Source: an uncultured Bacteroidota bacterium (GTDB lineage: Bacteria; Bacteroidota; Bacteroidia; Chitinophagales; Chitinophagaceae). From it: a stretch of DNA of 8,496 nucleotides. The position numbers and the translations under genes were made by a program. Each line of letters begins with the position of its first letter. Within the stretch, counting starts at the first letter, position 1. The stretch is taken from assembly GCA_903906615.1 (NCBI GenBank), contig CAIVKT010000268.1, forward strand, positions 1 to 8,496, written 5' to 3'. The notes beneath the pieces were generated by a model that worked only from the letters and a program-made list of their open reading frames with translations, did not search any database and was not told the DNA's origin. Shown here in pieces: positions 1 to 6,150 of the stretch.

Positions 1-329
1 AGTTCAGGGGTGCTGTATGGTTTAAATGCAGTGGCAGGTTTATGTATCCGTTCGGGCCAACGGATTGGAGAAGACATTCGTTCATATTCGAGATACCGAA
101 TAAATTGTGGAAAGGTTGCGAAATTGATAATAAAATAGGTGGGTGGGAAAATGATGACGACAGGAGGCTGCGCTATAACAAGCCCGGCCAGTGGGGAGTA
201 GTTTCATTTTTTGTAAAGGTGCCTGACGGGCTCACCGATGGTGATGTAATGAAGGTATATATATGGGATCTCGGCAAGAGCGAGCTTTATATTGACGATG
301 TATGCCTGGAATTGTATAAACCAAAGTAA
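1..329 (+). CDS. C-terminal fragment of an unidentified protein with a beta-rich, carbohydrate-binding-like end
   Basis: The reading frame is open from the first bases (codons begin at position 3) to a TAA at 327-329, so the gene starts outside the window. The ATG at 42 is most likely internal, because the 13 codons before it read as ordinary protein (ending GAVWFKCSGRF). About 108 residues are visible. They are rich in aromatic and beta-forming residues and end in DVMKVYIWDLGKSELYIDDV followed by a short tail. That ending, with a D-D pair on the last strand, resembles the last strands of jelly-roll domains of the carbohydrate-binding type appended to Bacteroidota surface or membrane proteins. 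This is a resemblance only. The catalytic or membrane part, if any, lies upstream, so no function is assigned. The gene is convergent with the next one, with 18 bp between stop codons and no obvious terminator in the gap. Confidence 0.75.
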   Translation, partial: FRGAVWFKCSGRFMYPFGPTDWRRHSFIFEIPNKLWKGCEIDNKIGGWENDDDRRLRYNKPGQWGVVSFFVKVPDGLTDGDVMKVYIWDLGKSELYIDDVCLELYKPK

Positions 330-347
330 GGTTTCATATGCAATACA

Positions 348-917
348 CTAATTATCGAATGTCCCCCTTTTCATCCTCCGTTCCAGCATGGTAGCATGAG
401 GGTAGTATTCGATTCCAAAGTCGGAACTATAGGAATATTTTTTAGCGCTGCCTTCTACATCAAACCTGCGCAGGAAATAGACCTGCTTGTATTGTGGCGT
501 ATATACCACCAGACCTTTAGTGACAGTAACATTAGCAGTGCCATCGTCAATGCCATAAAGGGTAATGAGATAATTACTGTCCAGAGCGATCGGGTTAGCT
601 ACCGGCAAGCCTTTGGCATCTAAAAGTATGTTATCGAAATTCTTTCTTTTTATACGATCCACGTTAGTATCAATATAATAGTAAACCGGGCAAAAGGTAA
701 AATGATCTGTAAAATCGCTGATCATTTTTTTGTTCATCTTTATCGTTTCCCTTTTTATTTTTTCGGCATCTGCATTTCTCCCGGTTTTTCTGAAATAGGC
801 GATCTTGCTTTGCTCTGTATTGAGCTGTACAAGTACTGCCATTTTATTCTGTGCTGCGGCTGTAAAATAGACGGCAGGCAATAACAGTAACGAAAAAATG
901 ATCTGCTTCATGTTCAT
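348..917 (-). CDS. Small exported protein of unknown function
   Basis: This frame encodes 189 residues and I do not recognise the family. The N-terminus (MNMKQIIFSLLLLPAVYFTA, then AAQ) is a clear Sec signal peptide: Lys4, a hydrophobic core at about 6-18, and a likely signal peptidase I cut after Ala22, leaving Gln as the first mature residue, as is common in Bacteroidota. There is no lipobox, so the mature protein (about 167 residues) is probably periplasmic or secreted. It has a charged, Lys-rich stretch at about 30-70, then many Tyr and Phe residues, and ends RRMKRGTFDN. I chose the ATG at 917. One codon upstream is a TTG (918-920), a less likely start, and a second ATG at 911 is possible. 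It lies downstream of rny on the same strand but beyond a strong terminator, so it probably needs its own promoter or read-through. Confidence 0.75.
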   Translation of the reverse strand: MNMKQIIFSLLLLPAVYFTAAAQNKMAVLVQLNTEQSKIAYFRKTGRNADAEKIKRETIKMNKKMISDFTDHFTFCPVYYYIDTNVDRIKRKNFDNILLDAKGLPVANPIALDSNYLITLYGIDDGTANVTVTKGLVVYTPQYKQVYFLRRFDVEGSAKKYSYSSDFGIEYYPHATMLERRMKRGTFDN

Positions 918-939
918 CAAGTTAAGACCTTTTGCTCAT

Positions 940-976
940 AAAAAGACTGCAACAGATCGCTCCGTTGCAGTCTTTT
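940..976 (-). terminator. Rho-independent terminator of rny
   Basis: A perfect 13-bp inverted repeat pairs AAAAGACTGCAAC (941-953) with GTTGCAGTCTTTT (964-976) around a 10-nt loop. Read on the minus strand the hairpin ends in a run of five T. It lies 37 bp past the rny stop codon and 23 bp before the start of the next gene on that strand. The hairpin is nearly symmetric, but the plus strand has only four T after the stem and no gene ending nearby, so rny is the likely user. Confidence 0.8.
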
Positions 977-1012
977 AAATATATCAGGATTCCCCTTTAG
1001 GTGTTAGGGGTA

Positions 1013-2593
1013 TTACCTCGCTATATTCACAGCCCTCAGTTCCCGTATCACGGTTACTTTGATCTGGCCGGGGTATTGCATTTCTTTCTGTATCTTGTCT
1101 GCGATCTCGAAAGAGAGCTTGTCACTGTCGGCATCGCTGATCTTGTCTGCTTCTACCATTACGCGCAGTTCGCGGCCTGCCTGTATAGCGTAGGCTTTTT
1201 CTACACCGTGGTAGGCCATCGCCAGGTTTTCCAGGTCCTTGATGCGTTGCAGGTAGCTTTGCATCATCTCGCGCCTTGCGCCGGGGCGTGCGCCGCTTAT
1301 TGCGTCACAAGCCTGTACGATAGGTGATATGATGTAGAGCATTTCCATTTCATCATGGTGTGCACCTATGGCGTTCACTATAGATGCGTGCTCGCCGCAG
1401 CGCTCTGCTACCTTGGCGCCCAGCAATGCGTGGCTCAATTCTGTTTCTTCATCGGGCACCTTGCCTATGTCGTGCAGCAGGCCGGCGCGTTTCGCAAGCT
1501 TCACCACCTTCTGGCCCAGGCCCAATTCTGCAGCCATGATCGCGCAGAGGTTAGCTGTTTCTTTAGAGTGCATCAGCAGGTTCTGCCCGTAAGACGAGCG
1601 GAAGCGCATTTTGCCCACCAGGCGAACGAGGTCTTTATGCAATCCGTGTACGCCCAATTCTATAATGGTGCGCTCACCGATCTCCATGATCTGGTCTTCC
1701 AGTTGTTTGCGTGTTTTTTCCACCACCTCTTCGATACGGGCGGGGTGTATACGGCCATCCTGCACCAGGCGCTGCAAAGACAAGCGGGCTATCTCGCGGC
1801 GTAGGGGGTCGAAGCAGCTCAGTACTATTGCCTCGGGGGTATCGTCAATGATCAGGTCCACACCGGTTGCTGCTTCCAGCGCGCGGATGTTACGGCCTTC
1901 ACGGCCAATGATCTGGCCCTTGATCTCATCGCTTTCCAGGTTGAACACTGTTATGGCGTTCTCAATGGTTTGTTCAGCGGCTGTGCGCTGTATGCTTTGT
2001 ATAATGATCTTTTTGGCTTCCTTGGTGGCATTCACCTTGGCCTCCTCCATGATGTCCTTCACATAGGCCATAGCACGGGTGCGTGCTTCTTCCTTCACCA
2101 CTTCCATCAGTTCGGTCTTGGCTTGCTCTGCGGAGAGCCCGGCCACTTTTTCCAGGCGCTTCACATGCTCTTCATGATGGCGATCCAGCTCTGCGCGCTT
2201 GATGTTGAACGATTCTGTCTGGCGTTCCAGGTTTTCTTTCAGGTGTTCATTTTCCTGAATTTGTTTTTGCACGGACGCTGTCTTGTCATTCAGGGCCTGT
2301 TGCTGCTGTTTGATCTTGTTCTCCGCTTCTACTACCTTTTGGTTGCGCTGTTGTGTTTCTTTCTCTTGCGTGCTTTTTAACTGGAGGAAATGTTCTTTAG
2401 CTTCTAATACCTTTTTTTCTTTGAGTGTTTCGGCAAGTATTTTTGCGTCTTCTATTATCTTTTTGGCGAGTGCTTCTGCTTCTTCTACTTCTTTCTTAGT
2501 GTTTTTGGCGAAGATGGCCTTACCCAAAAATATGCCTATTACTAAAGCCGCTATCGCTGCCACGACAGCGGCTATTATCGCTGATGATTCCAT
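1013..2593 (-). CDS. rny: Ribonuclease Y
   Basis: RNase Y is a membrane-anchored endoribonuclease that starts decay and processing of many mRNAs. The 526 residues match the usual length (about 520) and the full domain order. There is one N-terminal transmembrane helix (about 5-25, Ala/Ile/Val rich). A long charged coiled coil follows (about 30-200, with Gln-rich parts). A KH RNA-binding domain (about 212-275) carries the GxxG loop as GREG at 230-233. The HD phosphohydrolase domain (about 335-430) has His342 in LLMHSKET and the metal-binding pair His374-Asp375 in [13 protein letters not shown], with further His residues at 388, 402 and 412-413. The C-terminal domain ends in ELRAVNIAR. The ATG at 2593 places the membrane helix directly at the N-terminus, as in the family. 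The gene stands alone, is divergent from the C40 peptidase gene, and is followed by a strong terminator. No promoter with both consensus boxes was found. Confidence 0.97.
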   Translation of the reverse strand: MESSAIIAAVVAAIAALVIGIFLGKAIFAKNTKKEVEEAEALAKKIIEDAKILAETLKEKKVLEAKEHFLQLKSTQEKETQQRNQKVVEAENKIKQQQQALNDKTASVQKQIQENEHLKENLERQTESFNIKRAELDRHHEEHVKRLEKVAGLSAEQAKTELMEVVKEEARTRAMAYVKDIMEEAKVNATKEAKKIIIQSIQRTAAEQTIENAITVFNLESDEIKGQIIGREGRNIRALEAATGVDLIIDDTPEAIVLSCFDPLRREIARLSLQRLVQDGRIHPARIEEVVEKTRKQLEDQIMEIGERTIIELGVHGLHKDLVRLVGKMRFRSSYGQNLLMHSKETANLCAIMAAELGLGQKVVKLAKRAGLLHDIGKVPDEETELSHALLGAKVAERCGEHASIVNAIGAHHDEMEMLYIISPIVQACDAISGARPGARREMMQSYLQRIKDLENLAMAYHGVEKAYAIQAGRELRVMVEADKISDADSDKLSFEIADKIQKEMQYPGQIKVTVIRELRAVNIAR

Positions 2594-2677
2594 AATTGTT
2601 TGTAGCTTTTATAAGATTAATATTTTTTTTCGACTAACCGTCTGTTATTTTTCTGTTATATAATATGCAGCACGGCC

Positions 2678-2696
2678 TAATTTAGCGGCTAAGTTA
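2678..2696. promoter_or_regulatory. Imperfect 19-bp palindrome in the rny / C40 peptidase divergent spacer
   Basis: TAATTTAGCGGCTAAGTTA pairs at 8 of 9 positions around a central G (2687), with a perfect core TTAGC-G-GCTAA. It lies 85 bp upstream of the rny start and 121 bp upstream of the C40 start. It has the size and symmetry of a dimeric repressor or activator site, but no regulator is known for it and a chance occurrence is possible. The rest of the 224-bp spacer (2594-2817) shows only AT-rich sequence. Confidence 0.25.
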
Positions 2697-2785
2697 ATCA
2701 AACATTTTGGTATCAGGCAGCGGCCACCTATACATATAATAACATAATGTTTAAAACTTCCGGTGCTGCTAAAACTACCTGTTCT

Positions 2786-2793
2786 TACCTTTA
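2786..2793 (+). promoter_or_regulatory. Possible -7 promoter element of the C40 peptidase gene
   Basis: TACCTTTA matches the Bacteroidota -7 consensus TAnnTTTG at five of six fixed positions and lies 24 bp before the ATG at 2818. That would put the transcription start near 2800 and give a leader of about 20 nt. No TTTG box is visible 19 bp upstream, so the call rests on one element. Confidence 0.3.
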
Positions 2794-2817
2794 TATCCCA
2801 AGAAACACATCAGATAT

Positions 2818-3615
2818 ATGTTATTGCCCCTCGCTTATGCTTATTGTAATGTACCTGTAATGCCTGTGCGCAGCGAACCCAGCCACCGTGCCGAGCAAAC
2901 TACCCAGCTCCTTTTTGGCGAGCGCGTAGAACTGATAGACATTAACAATAAGGACTGGGCGCATATACATGTAACCAATGACGATTACGAAGGCTGGTGC
3001 AAGCTGTCGCAGATCACCACCTTTCCGAAGAAAGATTATGCCCGCGCAGCCAAGTACCTCGCCGCATCGCACGCTTCCAAACTCATCATGCCGGAAGGGG
3101 AGATGTTTCTGCCTATGGGTAGCGAATTGACCGGGCTAAAAGGCGGCAAAATAAAGCCTGTGAATGAAGCAGGCAGATTTAAAGGCAAGAAACTGAACAT
3201 ACGCAAGGCTGAACTGACCGGTGCGCGACTTATAGAAGCTGCTGTGCGCTACCTCCATGCGCCCTATAGCTGGGGCGGGCGCAGTATAGATGGTATAGAC
3301 TGCTCCGGCCTCACACAAATGGCCTTTAAACTGTGTAATAAGGCAATACCCCGCGATGCGGCACAGCAGGCGGCACAAGGCCAGTTGGTCGACTTTCTGC
3401 AAAATGCCCAAAGCGGCGACCTCGCTTTCTTCGATAATAAAGAAGGTAAGATAGTGCATGTTGGCCTGCTTATCGATAACCAGACCATCATCCACGCCAC
3501 CGACACATCGGGCAGGGTAGTGATAGACCGTATAGACCAGGGTGGCATCATCAGCGTGTCCCTAAAGATGCGCACACACACACTGCGGTTCGTTAAAAGG
3601 CTTTTTGAGGCTTAG
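2818..3615 (+). CDS. C40 family (NlpC/P60) peptidase with N-terminal SH3-like domain
   Basis: Members of this family are cysteine peptidases that cut peptide stems of peptidoglycan, often between D-Glu and a diamino acid. The 265 residues hold an SH3-like domain at about 8-67 (VPVMPVRSEP, LLFGERVELI, DWAHIHV, YEGWCKLSQI), a linker, and the catalytic domain from about 135 to the end. The catalytic triad can be placed: Cys162 in DGIDCSGLTQMAF, His214 in KIVHVGLLID, and a polar third residue, His226, in IIHATDTSGRV. The YSWGGRS lead-in (150-156) and the SGDLAFF turn (199-205) are typical. ATG 2818 is the only ATG in this frame after the in-frame TAA at 2770. The start MLLPLAYAYC is not a convincing signal peptide, so how the protein reaches the wall is unclear; similar Bacteroidota proteins also begin almost directly at the SH3 part. 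It is a single gene, divergent from rny. Confidence 0.93.
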   Translation: MLLPLAYAYCNVPVMPVRSEPSHRAEQTTQLLFGERVELIDINNKDWAHIHVTNDDYEGWCKLSQITTFPKKDYARAAKYLAASHASKLIMPEGEMFLPMGSELTGLKGGKIKPVNEAGRFKGKKLNIRKAELTGARLIEAAVRYLHAPYSWGGRSIDGIDCSGLTQMAFKLCNKAIPRDAAQQAAQGQLVDFLQNAQSGDLAFFDNKEGKIVHVGLLIDNQTIIHATDTSGRVVIDRIDQGGIISVSLKMRTHTLRFVKRLFEA

Positions 3616-3760
3616 TTTACTATTTATTTCCGCTCTATTTTAACATCATAATGCCCATGGGTACTCCTAATTCCATGGTTGCTAATGCTTTAGCTCCGGT
3701 CTATTAGCCTAAAACTCTTCATTCCCTTCCGTTTTTCAGAAAATCCTTCCATCTAATGGA

Positions 3761-3820
3761 ATTTTGGCACTATGCCATAATTTTAATTTATTGATTATCA
3801 ATGTTTTATGATTTTGGCAC
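3761..3820 (+). repeat. Duplicated ATTTTGGCAC box upstream of the DUF4402 gene
   Basis: The 10-mer ATTTTGGCAC occurs at 3761-3770 and again at 3811-3820, exactly 50 bp apart (about five helical turns) on the same face. The first copy is also half of a small inverted repeat, TGGCA-CTA-TGCCA (3765-3777). The second copy resembles the -24 half of a sigma-54 promoter (TGGCACG), but its -12 half is poor. A paired activator site or tandem promoters are both possible readings. Confidence 0.35.
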
Positions 3821-3861
3821 GTCGTTGGTTATATACCTATCAAACCAATTACTCAAACAAT

Positions 3862-3877
3862 CCCGATAGCTATCGGG
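3862..3877. repeat. Perfect 16-bp palindrome in the DUF4402 leader
   Basis: CCCGATAGCTATCGGG is fully self-complementary. In RNA it could form a 6-bp stem with an AGCU loop. It ends 30 bp before the DUF4402 ATG, so it lies in the likely 5' untranslated region or overlaps the promoter. It may be an operator, an mRNA-stabilising 5' hairpin, or a copy of a dispersed palindromic repeat. Confidence 0.5.
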
Positions 3878-3878
3878 G

Positions 3879-3907
3879 CAAACCAAACCAAACTAAAAAC
3901 AAACAAA
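3879..3907 (+). promoter_or_regulatory. G-free A/C-rich translation leader of the DUF4402 gene
   Basis: The 29 bases before the ATG contain no G and a single T (3894), and begin with the periodic string CAAACCAAACCAAAC. There is no Shine-Dalgarno. Unstructured A-rich leaders favour translation in Bacteroidota, so this is consistent with a highly expressed gene. Confidence 0.5.
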
Positions 3908-4426
3908 ATGAAAAACATCATCTCTAAAGTACTCGTAGCAGCAGCCATCATCGTAGGTGCATCAGCTACTTCTTCTTTCGCCCAGGCTACCGCAACTGCC
4001 AGCGCATCAGCTAACATCATCACACCGATAACAATCGCATTAGTGACCAACATGAACTTCGGTAACATAGCAGTATCTCCTACATCAGGCGGTACAGTGG
4101 TTCTTGCCCCGGCAAGCACCCGTACCAGCACTGGCGGTGTTACGCTCCCTGCTACTACCGGTACTGTTGCAGCAGCAAACTTTACAGTGTCAGGCGCTAC
4201 TGGCTACACTTACGCAATCACCCTGCCTACTACGGCTACACTTTCTGATGGTTCTTCACATACAATGGGTATGAGCGCTTTCACCAGCTCACCATCAGGT
4301 ACAGGCGTACTCACCGGCGGCTCACAAACACTTACAGTTGGCGCTACACTTACCGTAGCTGCTGCGCAGGCACCTAACAGCTACACTAACTCTACTGCAG
4401 TACCGGTAACAGTTAACTACAACTAA
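3908..4426 (+). CDS. Secreted DUF4402 domain protein
   Basis: The 172-residue product has a Sec signal peptide (MKN, Lys2 and Lys7, hydrophobic core about 8-18, cut after Ala25 in SSFA-Q) and a mature part of about 147 residues that forms one DUF4402 domain. Diagnostic parts are ATASASANIITPITIALVTN, the MNFGNIAVSP segment (49-58), GGTVVLAP, NFTVSGATGYTYAITLP (91-107), and the closing strand VPVTVNYN. The mature protein is Ser/Thr/Ala/Gly-rich and contains no Cys or Trp, as expected of a beta-sandwich surface protein. DUF4402 proteins are thought of as fimbria-like or surface structural proteins, but their role is not established. The gene is flanked by noncoding DNA and has its own terminator, so it is monocistronic. 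Its A/C-rich leader suggests strong expression. Confidence 0.88.
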   Translation: MKNIISKVLVAAAIIVGASATSSFAQATATASASANIITPITIALVTNMNFGNIAVSPTSGGTVVLAPASTRTSTGGVTLPATTGTVAAANFTVSGATGYTYAITLPTTATLSDGSSHTMGMSAFTSSPSGTGVLTGGSQTLTVGATLTVAAAQAPNSYTNSTAVPVTVNYN

Positions 4427-4480
4427 TCTTTTTAAGTAGAAAGTCTTTAGTAGAAAGCTATTAATCACAATATTTTCAAG

Positions 4481-4508
4481 AACGCCTCCGAAACGGGGCG
4501 TTTTTCTT
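4481..4508 (+). terminator. Rho-independent terminator of the DUF4402 gene
   Basis: AACGCCTC (4481-4488) pairs with GGGGCGTT (4495-4502) as an 8-bp stem with one T-G pair and a CGAAAC loop, followed by a T-rich tail (TTTTTCTT counting from 4501). It lies 54 bp after the stop codon. The opposite strand lacks a T run, so it should work only for the plus strand. Confidence 0.85.
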
Positions 4509-4541
4509 GTGAGGTAGGAACCGAATTAATTATGCGTTACA

Positions 4542-4574
4542 AGATTTGACAACTTTTTAAAAGTTGTCAAATCT
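4542..4574. repeat. Perfect 33-bp palindrome between convergent genes
   Basis: AGATTTGACAACTTTT (4542-4557) and its exact reverse complement (4559-4574) flank a single T at 4558. It lies 32 bp past the glmM stop codon and 115 bp past the DUF4402 stop. A hairpin here could end glmM transcription, since the 4481-4508 terminator has no T run on the minus strand. However, neither strand shows a T run after this hairpin, so it is not a standard terminator. It may be a dispersed palindromic repeat. Confidence 0.7.
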
Positions 4575-4606
4575 GTACATGATATGGGCTAGAAACAAAA
4601 TCTTGT

Positions 4607-5998
4607 TTAGCTCACCTTCATCATCATTTCTTTGATGTCGGCCATGATGCGCTTGGCAATGTTGTTGGCCGTGGTCTCGGAGCCGCTCTCAGAATATATG
4701 CGGATGATTGGCTCAGTATTTGATGTACGCAAATGTACCCAGTCGCTGTCAAAGTCTATGCGTAGGCCGTCTTCGGTATTGATGGGCTGCTTGTGGTATT
4801 TCTTTTTGATCTCTTCAAAGATGTGTTTCACATTCACGTCTTCGCCAAGCTCTATTTTATTCTTAGAGATGAAGTAGTTAGGATAAGTGCCGCGCAAAGA
4901 TTTTACGGTCTTACCGGTCTTAGCGAGGTGCGTCAGGAATAATGCAATGCCTATGAGCGCGTCCCGGCCGTAGTGCAGTTCCGGTACTATTACACCGCCA
5001 TTGCCTTCGCCACCTATTACAGCGTTGACGTCCTTCATTTTCTTTACCACGTTCACCTCGCCTACGGCGCTGGGGTAGTATTGGCCGCCATGCTTCTCGG
5101 TTACGTCGCGCAGGGCGCGGGTAGAGGAAAGGTTAGATACCGTATTGCCTTTTTTATGCGTCAGTATATAGTCGGCAATAGCTACCAATGTATATTCTTC
5201 ACCAAAGAGGCTGCCGTCTTCGCACACAAAGCAAAGGCGGTCCACATCAGGGTCTACAGCTATGCCCAGGCTGGCGTTTTGTTTTTTTACGGTGCTGCAC
5301 AGTTCTATCAGGTTCTCGGGCAAAGGCTCGGGGTTGTGGGCAAAATGGCCGGTCACCTTTCCGTTGATCACTACTACGTCAGTCACCCCAAGTGCACGAA
5401 GCAATGGAGGTACCGATATAGCGCCGGTGGAGTTTACCGCATCTAGCACTACCTTAAAATTCTTTGATTTTATAGCAGCCACATCTACCAGCGGGTGTGC
5501 AAGTATGATGTCGATATGCTTTTGTATGTAGGTATCATCAGTAGTAACGGTTCCTATCTTATTGATGTCCGCATATACGGGCTCGTTCTTATCGGCAAAG
5601 TCCAGTATCCACTGGCCTTCTGCCGCATTCAGGAATTCTCCGTCTTTGTTCAGCAGCTTCAGCGCATTCCATTCTTTGGGGTTGTGGCTGGCAGTGAGTA
5701 TGATGCCGCCTCCTGCATTTTCCAGTTTCACGGCCATCTCCACAGTAGGTGTAGTGCTGAGGCCAAGGTCTACTACTGTGCAACCAATGCCTTGCAGTGT
5801 AGCCACCACCAGGTCGCGCACCATACCGCCGGATATGCGCCCATCGCGGCCTATGATGATCTTTTTATTGCTGCCTTGTGTGGATACCCAAGCCCCGTAG
5901 GCGGTGGTGAACTTGACTACGTCTATGGGTGTGAGGCTGGTGCCGGGCTTGCCACCGATAGTGCCCCTGATACCGGAAATGGATTTGATAAGTGCCAT
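4607..5998 (-). CDS. glmM: Phosphoglucosamine mutase (alpha-D-phosphohexomutase family)
   Basis: GlmM turns glucosamine-6-phosphate into glucosamine-1-phosphate on the way to UDP-GlcNAc, used for peptidoglycan and LPS. The 463 residues carry all four family motifs. The phosphoserine loop is TASHNP (102-107, Ser104). The metal loop is DPDVDR (249-254). The sugar-binding loop is GEGNGG (330-335). The phosphate-binding loop is RTSNTEP (424-430). I chose ATG 5998 because MALIKSISGIRGTIGG is the normal start of the Bacteroidota proteins; an ATG 23 codons upstream would add a non-family tail (MPAVKVWQQKK). The motifs are of the type shared with archaeal phosphoglucosamine/phosphomannomutases, not the SASHNP/GEMSGH form of E. 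coli GlmM. A phosphomannomutase or phosphoglucomutase activity, or several activities, therefore cannot be excluded. The gene is monocistronic and divergent from the M16 gene. Confidence 0.9.
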   Translation of the reverse strand: MALIKSISGIRGTIGGKPGTSLTPIDVVKFTTAYGAWVSTQGSNKKIIIGRDGRISGGMVRDLVVATLQGIGCTVVDLGLSTTPTVEMAVKLENAGGGIILTASHNPKEWNALKLLNKDGEFLNAAEGQWILDFADKNEPVYADINKIGTVTTDDTYIQKHIDIILAHPLVDVAAIKSKNFKVVLDAVNSTGAISVPPLLRALGVTDVVVINGKVTGHFAHNPEPLPENLIELCSTVKKQNASLGIAVDPDVDRLCFVCEDGSLFGEEYTLVAIADYILTHKKGNTVSNLSSTRALRDVTEKHGGQYYPSAVGEVNVVKKMKDVNAVIGGEGNGGVIVPELHYGRDALIGIALFLTHLAKTGKTVKSLRGTYPNYFISKNKIELGEDVNVKHIFEEIKKKYHKQPINTEDGLRIDFDSDWVHLRTSNTEPIIRIYSESGSETTANNIAKRIMADIKEMMMKVS

Positions 5999-6016
5999 AC
6001 TGTTTATAATATGTTG

Positions 6017-6051
6017 CGAAGGTAGGTAATTCCGTTTTTTCTGCTGCCAAA
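6017..6051 (-). promoter_or_regulatory. Possible glmM promoter
   Basis: Read on the minus strand, TTTG (6051-6048) is followed by TACCTTCG (6024-6017), a five-of-six match to TAnnTTTG, 19 bp before the glmM ATG. The spacer is 23 bp, longer than the usual 19. A second TACC just upstream would give the usual spacing but fits the consensus less well. Confidence 0.3.
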
Positions 6052-6100
6052 CCTTTACTGCGGGCATAACAATATTTTAGCATAATATTTCCCTCGACTG

Positions 6101-6131
6101 TGTGCCAATAAGATTTTTGATATTATCTTTC
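6101..6131 (+). promoter_or_regulatory. Possible promoter of the M16 peptidase gene
   Basis: TGTG (6101-6104) and TATCTTTC (6124-6131) are separated by exactly 19 bp, each one mismatch from the Bacteroidota consensus TTTG-N19-TAnnTTTG. Transcription would start near 6138, giving a leader of about 13 nt. An AGGA at 6145-6148 is too close to the ATG to be a normal Shine-Dalgarno. Confidence 0.4.
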
Positions 6132-6150
6132 CGGAAATAAAAACAGGATT

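Larger units (their letters stand above)
3616..3907. other. Noncoding spacer with small repeats between the C40 and DUF4402 genes
   Basis: These 292 bp hold no convincing gene. From left to right there is an AT-rich stretch without a clear terminator for the C40 gene, then two CCATGG sites (3655-3660 and 3673-3678). A 6-bp inverted repeat GCTAAT/ATTAGC (3681-3686, 3703-3708) follows, then a duplicated ATTTTGGCAC box, an AT-rich block, a perfect 16-bp palindrome, and finally a G-free leader running into the DUF4402 start. An 18-codon open frame (3651-3707) ends within the inverted repeat. The spacer is long for a gene pair here and probably carries the DUF4402 promoter and its control sites. 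Confidence 0.6.

Noticed and set aside
918..920. TTG as the start of the small exported protein
   Set aside because: It directly precedes an ATG at 917 that already gives a complete signal peptide, so the TTG adds only one residue and is not needed.
992..1010. CCCCT/AGGGG inverted repeat just past the rny stop as a second terminator
   Set aside because: The stem is only 5 bp, has no T run, and the 13-bp terminator next to it explains transcript ending.
1355..2066. Plus-strand open frames of about 150 codons opposite rny
   Set aside because: They lie within the KH and HD domains of a well-supported RNase Y gene and have no domain features or ribosome-binding signals of their own.
3653..3678. 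CCATGG sites as a repeat element
   Set aside because: These are short self-complementary 6-mers, and two copies within 25 bp are not enough to define a repeat.
3825..3848. TTGGTT/AACCAA inverted repeat upstream of the DUF4402 gene as an operator
   Set aside because: Six-bp arms with a 12-nt spacer in AT-rich DNA are common by chance, and nothing else supports it.
5999..6067. Longer glmM start giving 23 more residues
   Set aside because: The extension is not hydrophobic and does not resemble the family, while the internal Met begins the conserved MALIKSISGIRGT start.
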